From positions 8,823,480 to 8,887,479 of the forward strand of contig NC_092802.1 in NCBI RefSeq assembly GCF_918797505.1: 64,000 nt of DNA. The letters are read 5' to 3'. The notes below the pieces were generated by a model. The model saw only the letters and a program-made list of their open reading frames with translations, had not been told where the DNA came from and did not search any database. Of the stretch, positions 57,494 to 64,000 are shown one piece after another. Each line of letters begins with the position of its first letter. Position 1 is the stretch's first letter. A program made the translations under genes and the position numbers. Source of the DNA: Bemisia tabaci (Eukaryota; Arthropoda; Insecta; Hemiptera; Aleyrodidae).

Positions 57494-58305
57494 TGAACGT
57501 TCAGTCTTGTCCGGGAAAAACTTTCATAATCTGAATCCTAACTATATAGTTCCCAATAATTTTCATGCCTAACAACTAATATTGAGAATTCATTTTCCAC
57601 CAGTATGCAAGTTGGGAGGTCTTATAAAGTTCCTTTATCATGTATGCTGAAAATTGAATTTTTCGAGTTTCTCGCAACAAAATCGATAGCATCTAGGTGA
57701 TGACATAAAATATGTCGCATTATATGGCATTATGGACATTCGCCGTTCATTTAGGGACATCAGAACTGAATGAAGACGTTTGAGACGAATTGTCAGATTA
57801 GGGAGGTTGAAAAGATTTTTTCCTAAATGTTTAGTTTTGGGTGGCCTTCCATCAATCTCAAACAAAAATTTTACGACTTCTCTCGGTATCCCTTCAATTT
57901 GTTTAATTTTCGCATTTTGCGAATGCGGATTAACGTTTTCCCGGTTCGAGTCCCACTGTTTAGCTCTCGTAATAACGTCGTATACATTGTCAGGTAAGAA
58001 TGTGTGAAATGTGTAGATTTCGTAATCACCTGTCCGGCCTAAGGCTTTGATTGCAGCTGTGGCGTATGCCTGAATAGCATCAATCTGAACGATCAGCCTT
58101 GTCCGGAAAAAACTTTCATAATCTAAATCCTAACTATATAGTTCCCAATAATTTTCATGCCTAACAACTAATATTGCGAATTCATCTTCCACCAGTATGC
58201 AAGTTGGGAGGTCTTATAAAGTTCCTTTATCATGTATGCTGAAAATTGAATTTTTCGAGTTTCTCGCAACAAAATCGATAGCATCTAGGTGATGACATAA
58301 AATAA
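57494..58305. repeat. 210-bp direct duplication, about 598 bp apart
   Basis: 57494-57710 and 58093-58305 are nearly identical (CTTTCATAATCT, CCTAACTATATAGTTCCC, GTATGCAAGTTGGGAGGTC, GATAGCATCTAGGTGATGAC). The unit belongs to the coding-like minus strand of the pseudogene here, so the duplication is internal. Both copies carry the same two in-frame stops. Confidence 0.85.
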
Positions 58306-58534
58306 TGTCATTTTCCTTTTCATTGCGATTAACTGGACTTTTTCTTGGACGTAAAGCTCGCGGAACATCGGAGTTTTACGCAAATGGTGAAATCGCAAAT
58401 ACTAACTGTGGAGCATCAAATTCAAAGCCTGCCGTAACGACGTTGTCGGAAGCAAACAACTTTCTTACGACACAGCATACATCATTGACTGCTTCACAGG
58501 AGTAAATCTTATTTTTGAAGTCTGATCGGGCCAT
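57638..58534 (-). pseudogene. N-terminal copy of large virus-like protein, three in-frame stops
   Basis: From ATG at 58534 one frame stays protein-like for about 265 codons (MARSDFKNKIYSCEA at the start; LFASDNVVTAGFEF; LVEDEFAILVVRHENYWEL; ATAAIKALGRTGDYEIY; FEIDGRPPKTKHLGKN near the end). It is interrupted only by TAA at 58376, TAA in the first 210-bp repeat and TAG at 58130. The last part equals codons 16-95 of the chimeric frame at 52170-52619. After MSLNE it leaves the homologous region. It therefore preserves the N-terminus that the 52-kb copy lost. Family unknown. Confidence 0.6.
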
Positions 58535-58559
58535 AACAACGTTACTGTCAGGGAACGTG

Positions 58560-59045
58560 GAATAATATATAAAAAATATAATATAATAATAAAATAATAA
58601 TCCATTTAAATAAGAATAACCAAAAGTGCTTGGTTAAGCACAAAGGGTTTATTCACAATAATAACTTATATTTCATTTATGTGATCGCAGCCGAAACTTC
58701 GGACTCGTGGTCGCGAACGACGTATTCGGACTTCCAGAAACGATGGTTCATCTTGCCAGATGCAGTGGAGAGCTGCCTGGAAAAAATAATAATCCATTTA
58801 AATAAGAATAACCAAAAGTGATGGGTTAAGAACAAAGGGTTTATTCACAATAATAACTTATATTTCATTTATATGATCGCAGCCGAAACTTCGGACTCGT
58901 GGTCGCGAACGACGTATTCTGACTTCCAGAAACGATGATTCATCTTGCCAGATGCAGTGGAGAGCTGCCTGGAAAAAATAATAATCCATTTAAATAAGAA
59001 TAACCAAAAGTGATGGGTTAAAACACACACCAAGGGTTTATTCAC
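58560..59045. repeat. About 190-bp tandem repeat
   Basis: AATAATCCATTTAAATAAG begins units at about 58598, 58788 and 58981. Each contains CTCGTGGTCGCGAACGACG, which also occurs once at about 57290. The GC-rich segment is open on both strands (plus: FQKRWFILPDAVESCL), so strand of origin is unclear. Confidence 0.8.
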
Positions 59046-59502
59046 AATAATAAAGTTTTACAACCAGAGCACTAACCGGTAGGACTGGCCATTATCCTTT
59101 CGCTCCGCATACACACATCCATCCATTCTTTATTGAAATGATTGTAGGACCTACACAATGCTGTAGGTCCTCTTTTTGTTTGATTTCTTTTATTGATGAA
59201 TTTAATTATTTTTTCAAACATTCCCACATTTGCTTCGCTGTACTCCATAATGACCAGCTTTGTATATTTGTCTAAATCCAGTATTATTGCTTCCGTAAAG
59301 CTATTAATAAACTCTAAAATACAATAAATATATCCGTAAACAGATAACCAGGTGAAGACGAACCAGAGGCACCCGGAATGCTGACAGGGAGCCCTTCACC
59401 CGAGTTCGCAAGTTCGAAATGGAACGCGTCCAGAACCTCGAGTGTACATGTATATCCCAAACCAAGCACGTAACCTAATCTTACCTAACCTAACCCCTTT
59501 AT

Positions 59503-60110
59503 CTAATCACTATCGCTACTACTACTCGTATCAGAAAAACCCTCCTCCATTACTTCAGGTGGCTTTTCCTCACACAGCCGGAGGTGATTAATCTGAGCCC
59601 GCATCCTTCTTACCATCTCAAATAACATTAGGTGAAGCTCTCTTCGGCTCACCGAATGGAACCCCACCTCTGAATCGAGTTGTAATTTCCAATATAGCCA
59701 CCATAAGGGAGAAGTGTACACGTCCCTCACTTTTCTCCATTGTGAGGGACTCGCCCATTTGTACTTTTGAGGGTTCAAAACTGTACCGCTCAAAATTACA
59801 AAAAAGCTTTGTATAAACAACGCCTTTACAGTGGTTCTCCGCAACCGACTTGAGAAAGGGTAACTGCGCTTACATGGTTCTCCGCAACCGACTTGAGAAA
59901 GGGTAATGCGAGGACTCTTTAATTAATTGAGTGAGGAAAGCCACCCCTCCCCTCCTTTTCAAAAAACAAAACGCTTGCTCTCTTATTTCCTCGCATCTTC
60001 TCATTACAATTATAGGCTCTATCTCTGACTCCGACTCCGATTCTGACTCGCTTTCTGGATTTTGGATTTCCGGATTATTGGGAGCTCCTACCTCCTCCTG
60101 ACCTAACTAA
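59503..60110 (-). pseudogene. Orphan gene with acidic Ser-rich tail, split by a 45-bp duplication
   Basis: Two frames on the minus strand form one gene. The 5' part (about 60110-59866) runs through an ESESESE tract, RRCEEIREQAF and KRRGGVAFLTQL. The 3' part (59503-59844) has a hydrophobic segment (ALFIQSFFVIL), PLWWLYWKLQL and ends SDTSSSSDSD. A tandem copy of GGTTCTCCGCAACCGACTTG (59830 and 59875) separates them and creates a premature stop. A partial paralogue lies upstream. Function unknown. Confidence 0.55.
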
Positions 60111-60116
60111 GAAGAC

Positions 60117-60195
60117 GATTCTTTCATTAACTGGGTGAGGAAAGCCACCCCTCCCCTTCTTTTTACAAAACAATATGCCTTCTCCCTTGACTAGA
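60117..60195 (-). pseudogene. Paralogous fragment of the preceding gene
   Basis: The minus frame reads KAYCFVKRRGGVAFLTQLM and KESSS then stops; it matches EQAFCFLKRRGGVAFLTQLI in the gene just downstream. Flanking sequence does not align, so it is a remnant of a tandem duplicate. Confidence 0.6.
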
Positions 60196-60309
60196 CTCTC
60201 AGTCTATTTGTCACCTAACACCCGCATTTTATACTTTTTTTGAAATAAACAACGTCCCACCATCCACCATATTATATAATTTTAATAATAAATTAGTACT
60301 TACAATTTA

Positions 60310-60784
60310 TTATTGGAACCCAAAACTCTGGAGGAGTCTGAATAAATTATTGTGAAACGTGTTCACAATAATTCTGACCCTCCGCCGGCAAGTTTCACAG
60401 TAATACAAAGAAACACTGGTTGGAACGCAGGTTGTGCAAGGTGCTCGGCACCCACACTCGCACAACCTGAAGGGAGCCGAACCTACGTTCCCACAACGAA
60501 TACAACTGGAATATATGGAAACAATCTCTCGGAGCCCCCGAAGGTACCACATCTTCTGCTTTGAAGGTTGAGGGGTGAGCCATGGCATACTGAGTGTTCC
60601 AGGATCCATCCTTGGTGTAAATGACGTTGTCTTTCACCAACTCGCAAGGCTCCTGGGCTATAACAGTTTTACTCCAAAGGAGTAAAAATGAATGAAGAGC
60701 CCTGCTATCAGCATGGCCCGGCGTTGGAGTTTTTCGTTGGAGCCTCGGCTCCAACATAGAGTGGTCCCTCGGGCCTGATGACAA
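60310..60784 (-). pseudogene. RING-finger ORF with IAP-type spacing, probably frameshifted
   Basis: Two overlapping frames occur. The downstream one (60310-60609, ATG at 60609) contains CIRC at residues 36-39, CGCRAPCTTC at 52-61 and CETC at 71-74: C-x2-C-x12-C-x-C-x3-C-x2-C-x9-C-x2-C. That is the spacing of the C-terminal RING of IAP proteins with the usual His replaced by Cys. Such RINGs act as ubiquitin ligases; in large insect viruses IAPs block apoptosis. The upstream frame (60395-60784) is protein-like before the RING (YTKDGSWNTQYAMAHP) but not after, suggesting one frameshifted gene. No BIR domain is seen. A cellular RING family is the alternative. Confidence 0.45.
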
Positions 60785-60951
60785 TTATGAATTATATTAT
60801 TATTATATTTTTTATTTTTATTTTCACACAAATGTATGTGGCTTCCCAGTTCATGCCGGGCTGGGCCTAGGGCATGGACCTTTACTTCATATGCTACCTT
60901 ATTAGTATATCATAGAATTTTTTTTTTTTTTTTTAAATTTTATTTTATTTT

Positions 60952-61221
60952 TTAAATATGTATACATGTACATGTGCGTGTATGAGATACTCTCGTTTTT
61001 CTGTCATAGAATTCAAACAAGTGGGGATGGAAAATTCCCGTCGTTTCATCCTCAAATCTACGGAAGTATAGCGTCTCGGGGATGACGTTTTCCGGCTTGA
61101 GGAAGGTCACAATATTCACAAAACGCTCACTGTGGAAAGCCATCGTACTCGTTCTCTCAAAAATCGACGCTGACGTGTCCAAAGAATAGCCTATAGAGCA
61201 GGTTGCAACATGTGCTTCCAA
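60952..61221 (-). pseudogene. Truncated paralogue of the 307-codon ORF
   Basis: From the internal Met, MAFHSERFVNIVTFLKPEN and GIFHPHLFE align with the N-terminus of 61723-62646 (MAYRSDRDLNLVSFIKPRD, GVLHPYVIT). Similarity ends near residue 75, where the frame runs into simple T/A-rich sequence and stops. A 27-codon N-terminal extension is out of register with the other copy. Confidence 0.65.
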
Positions 61222-61456
61222 AACTCAGTCTAATCTTTAATGACAGGAGGACTAAGTACCCTGCAGCCTAAGGCATGCAGTCATTGAAAGCATCGATAGT
61301 CACGCTTACAGGGGGAAGAACATTGTTGGGCTACTCAAAGAACTGATCTTTGGACACCATACTCTGTCAGTTTCTTCGAGAAAACAGAGGAGACTTCCAT
61401 ACAACGAGAGACTCGACATACACGTTCTACCCAGCTCGCAAAGGCTGTGAAGTTGC

Positions 61457-61702
61457 CTATGAGGGGATCGATTTGATTTGGATTTGACGATTCATCAGTT
61501 TTGTGTCTAAATCTTCGAGGAGTTTACCGGAAAATATCTCGTCCATGAGCCAAAGACAGGAGATGGCTTCTATGGATATAGATGCAAACCGTACCGACTC
61601 CCAGATTACACAATGTGTTGCCTCTGCGGTTCTATTATCAGATCGGTTATTATTGGTTCGGTCTGATTTCGTCTTCCTTGCTCTTTCTGTACGTGTATTT
61701 TG
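61457..61702 (-). pseudogene. Unrecognised coding-like fragment
   Basis: An 82-codon stop-free frame without a clear start reads CVIWESVRFASISIEA, LWLMDEIFSGKLLEDLDTKL and stops at 61457. Another frame continues protein-like below it (FTAFASWVERVCRVSRC). It looks like a frameshifted remnant; no family recognised. Confidence 0.35.
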
Positions 61703-61722
61703 TTAAGGTGATCAATGATCAA

Positions 61723-62646
61723 TTACCTTTTGCAATTTGAAGATCTCACTGGAAAGCGGGGAGCAAACCCGCTCTCCAGGTTTCGCAGCTGGACTTCGGC
61801 CTGGGACACACCCAAACTTACTTCCTCGGACGCCACGGGATTACGTTGGCCACGAGTATGTCCCAGCTGCTTGCTCTGGCACCTCGGGGTCGCCAGCCCC
61901 TCTGAACAAAGGGCCTCCCGTACAGCAATTAATACTGCCCATGAGGGAACCCGGTAGTAATCGTCGGCCATCTTAAAAGTGGCGCTAAAGGCTTTACCCG
62001 CGGACACACCACACGCAAGGCAAGCTCTATGGCACTCTCCCTCTAAAGCTGAAACCAATTCATTCTCGCCGATAGCACCATTGCATAGCGCCCTTAGAAC
62101 AAACGTGTCCAGAAAGTTATATCCAAGGGACGACCTCTTGAGGAGGAGCTTAGCAAAGGTGGTGGGAGTATCCTTTGTCATTAATCTTGCTAATAAATCT
62201 TTAGGCGTCATCTTTCGTCCGGTCAGCTGAACTACTCGAATTAGAGTCTCCGCACCGCCGAAGATAGCGGAATGCGGAATCTGAGCTCTTTCGAAAAGCA
62301 TCTCGCACTCTACATCATCAATTAATTCAAGGGGGGTGACAACGTATAAGATCCAGTCAATTATACGCCCCTTTAGGATTCCAGTACGAACCACCTCTCT
62401 ACTATTCGGCCTGCGCATCGGAGAATGAATAGATGTTCGATCATAAGCGGACAGTGGACTTGCCCGTATGCAAACGATTCTGCTACCCTCCGGAACAGGT
62501 AGAATCGGATCGGTGATAACATATGGATGGAGTACTCCTCGAGTCGTGCCACGGACTCGAAGAAAGTACTTGTCTGAAAAATCTTTATCATCTCGCGGTT
62601 TAATAAAAGAAACTAGGTTTAAATCTCGATCACTACGGTACGCCAT
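61723..62646 (-). CDS. Orphan 307-codon virus-like protein
   Basis: ATG at 62646 opens an intact frame. Its N-terminus (MAYRSDRDLNLVSFIKPRD; TRGVLHPYVITDPIL) is shared with the fragment at 60952-61221. A basic Leu/Ile-rich middle (GRIIDWILYVVTPLEL; LIRVVQLTGRKMTPKDLLARL) is followed by a Cys-containing segment (CHRACLACG). The last 60 residues are low in structure and may be out-of-frame readthrough. No membrane segment or recognised catalytic motif. It is one of the best-preserved ORFs of the block and a good seed for homology searches. Confidence 0.55.
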   Translation of the reverse strand: MAYRSDRDLNLVSFIKPRDDKDFSDKYFLRVRGTTRGVLHPYVITDPILPVPEGSRIVCIRASPLSAYDRTSIHSPMRRPNSREVVRTGILKGRIIDWILYVVTPLELIDDVECEMLFERAQIPHSAIFGGAETLIRVVQLTGRKMTPKDLLARLMTKDTPTTFAKLLLKRSSLGYNFLDTFVLRALCNGAIGENELVSALEGECHRACLACGVSAGKAFSATFKMADDYYRVPSWAVLIAVREALCSEGLATPRCQSKQLGHTRGQRNPVASEEVSLGVSQAEVQLRNLESGFAPRFPVRSSNCKR

Positions 62647-62711
62647 CCTAGGTTAAGCTGATGAGTTTTCGTTTAAAAAGCTACCGTCAAAGGTTAGTAC
62701 AACATGTGCCA

Positions 62712-62747
62712 CTAAACCAAGCCAATAACTTTTTTAACTTTTTTTAA

Positions 62748-62783
<36 letters not shown>

Positions 62784-63060
62784 ATAGGTACGGTCGTTAG
62801 TTAAAATTAGGAGTAAAGAAAAAAGGAGTGCGGATGCGGTAAAATCGTACTTAACCGAGAATTCGTCGATGGCTGAGTGTTTAGTTATCAGAGTTATGCT
62901 GGAAAATAGTTCCCCAATACTTTGCACATCCATGACAAAGTTTTTTGGTCGCACCAACTCATCATCTCCATTATTTTCGGGAGCTAATGGATCGCCCATT
63001 TTTGCCCCTACAATCTTGACGTTATGTGTGGCTTCGTTTCTCTTCGTTTCCGTTTCTCTT
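62712..63060 (-). pseudogene. Coding-like fragment bounded by ATT microsatellites
   Basis: The minus frame runs from a GAA/CG-rich simple tract through NVKIVGAKMGDPLAPE (ATG at 62999), DELVRPKNFVMDVQSIGEL and FSVKYDF, then degenerates into an Ile run encoded by (ATT)n. Both ends are microsatellite-derived, so only the middle (about 62840-63030) is likely original. Family unknown. Confidence 0.4.
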
Positions 63061-63125
63061 CGTTTCTTATTATTATTATTATTATATAATAGGTACGGTC
63101 GTCAGTTAAAATTAGGAGTAAATAC
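62750..63125. repeat. (ATT)n tract plus 35-bp duplicate
   Basis: ATT runs at 62750-62780 and 63068-63085 are each followed by ATATAATAGGTACGGTCGT and AGTTAAAATTAGGAGTAAA. The direct copies bracket the fragment at 62840-63060 and suggest duplication or insertion through this sequence. Confidence 0.85.
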
Positions 63126-63578
63126 AATAATTATCCGCCTACATGGCTTATATCTATCTATAACACAGCCAGCCGAAATCGATTCACATCGCCGACTCGC
63201 ATCCGTTTTAGTTAAGGTGATCAATGCTGTAGTTTGCGATGCTGCGTCGTGCAGACCGAACTCAGAACGCCAGCATCGGGTGTTCATTTTACCAGCTGTA
63301 AAGGCGAAGTATAGGATATGATCTTGGTGGACCTGACTATAGTGTCTTCCGTGCAACTCTTTAGATGCCCAGACGGTCTCCTTCTGCTCATCCGTGTGAA
63401 ATGGTGGATACGCAGCTCCCTGCGAGGCCAAATTCAAAGGTGTAAAGTTCCTATCCGTGCAAACGATTGCCTGATGTAAAGGGCAGTTAGCATACTAACA
63501 GGACGCCTTGGACCGACAAACCATTTGCCGCGAATGCGCTCGACGACTCCTACATGCAACCGAAAGATCACCGATCAT
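63102..63578 (-). pseudogene. Orphan 158-codon gene with in-frame TAG
   Basis: ATG at 63578 (MIGDLSVACRSRR) opens a frame that continues past one TAG (near 63497) through CPLHQAIVCTDRNFTPLN, SKELHGRHYSQVHQDHI and FAFTAGKMNTRCWRSEFG to TGA at 63102. The C-terminal 10 codons come from the repeated 35-bp sequence, so the original 3' end may be missing. No family recognised. Confidence 0.45.
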
Positions 63579-63635
63579 TGAGAAAAACTCAAGGCTCTGG
63601 TGATTTCGGTAGCTCACTTTCGCCTCGAGCTGACA

Positions 63636-64000
63636 TTAATCCATGTTACGCAGCACCTCATCAACCACTCTGGAAATATAATCTGACTTTTTGCCTTTGA
63701 TGGTCTCTCCCTCTCGTATAGCCTTCAACACTAGAGTGGACTCGATTTTCTCAGCCAAGAAGACGCGCTTTGTGGCGTCGGCACTTTTTAGGGCTAAAAA
63801 GCAGGCGACAAATCCTAGCATACACGCAAGACACACAATTGGCGTGTGATTCCACACGAACAAACGGGTGCGCGTCGTAAGATAGTCGGCCGTGCCCAAC
63901 CACGTAGCGTTGACGGGCGCGTAGCCACCCTCGGGCACGCAGCGCGTCTTCCCTATGACCGTTTCCTCGGCACTCGTCTCGTTGAAAACATGAGATTTAA
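63636..64000 (-). CDS. Virus-like membrane protein, copy 2 (5' truncated by window end)
   Basis: The frame is open to the window edge. It begins within a segment with a FNET sequon and KTRCV that aligns with 56244-56942, continues through NATWLG, then a membrane helix (PIVCLACMLGFVACFLAL) and a charged cytoplasmic tail (EKIESTLVLKAIREGE; YISRVVDEVLRNMD), stop at 63636. Copy 1 supplies the N-terminal half with its own helix, so the family is probably two-pass with an ectodomain between. Function unknown. Confidence 0.6.
   Translation of the reverse strand, partial: KSHVFNETSAEETVIGKTRCVPEGGYAPVNATWLGTADYLTTRTRLFVWNHTPIVCLACMLGFVACFLALKSADATKRVFLAEKIESTLVLKAIREGETIKGKKSDYISRVVDEVLRNMD

Noticed and set aside
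57935..57960. tRNA B-box-like GGTTCGAGTCC
   Set aside because: No A box, acceptor stem or cloverleaf around it; it lies in the coding-like frame and marks a recombination joint instead.
58305..58505. 66-codon plus-strand frame with a signal-like start
   Set aside because: It is antisense to the better supported minus-strand N-terminal copy of the giant protein.
59478..59496. Telomere-like CCTAA repeats
   Set aside because: Only two units are present, which is compatible with chance.
62373..62591. 72-codon minus-strand frame
   Set aside because: It is nested in another phase of the intact 307-codon ORF.

Overview
This window reads as an AT-rich insect nuclear genome, probably hemipteran, although the species cannot be fixed from sequence alone. 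It holds two spliced animal genes, many small DNA transposons and foldback MITEs, and a block that does not look like ordinary host sequence.

Region by region: 1-1965 is a GC-rich satellite with a 411-bp higher-order period. 2286-8410 is a transposon-dense stretch with nested MITEs whose target duplications and empty sites can be read directly. 8638-22603 (+) is a complete nine-exon spartin gene (720 codons; exon phases all agree). Its introns carry a mariner relic and several MITEs. 22604-31132 has no convincing gene except one candidate terminal exon at 26736-26846; nested MITEs and a piggyBac-like element lie at 29-29.8 kb. 31133-42004 (-) is an activin/TGF-beta type II receptor (punt-like) with ectodomain, membrane segment and full kinase; only the signal-peptide exon is missing. 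45.0-45.7 kb looks like a shared promoter region. 46735-47175 is a near-perfect palindromic MITE.

48.9-64.0 kb is the unusual part. Every coding-like segment lies on the minus strand, lacks recognisable introns and matches no host gene I know. It contains (i) a very large decayed reading frame (about 1,200-1,300 codons) split by frameshifts and in-frame stops, with a second partial copy downstream and a separate copy of its N-terminus at 57.6-58.5 kb; (ii) two paralogous membrane proteins, one with a PPSY motif; (iii) a RING-finger ORF with IAP-type spacing; (iv) a 307-codon ORF with a truncated paralogue; (v) a duplicated gene with an acidic serine-rich tail; and (vi) further orphan fragments. 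It also has repeat clusters of 91-106-bp units carrying TGACGTCA-type sites beside two gene starts, and a 12-copy 182-bp array. The best explanation is an endogenised, decaying piece of a large DNA virus or virus-like element with internally duplicated gene families. No hallmark replication or capsid gene was recognised, so this is inference. It continues past the right edge of the window.

Spartin and the receptor are unrelated neighbours. Spartin acts in endosome/lipid-droplet/cytokinesis biology; the receptor is the ligand-binding kinase of BMP/activin signalling.
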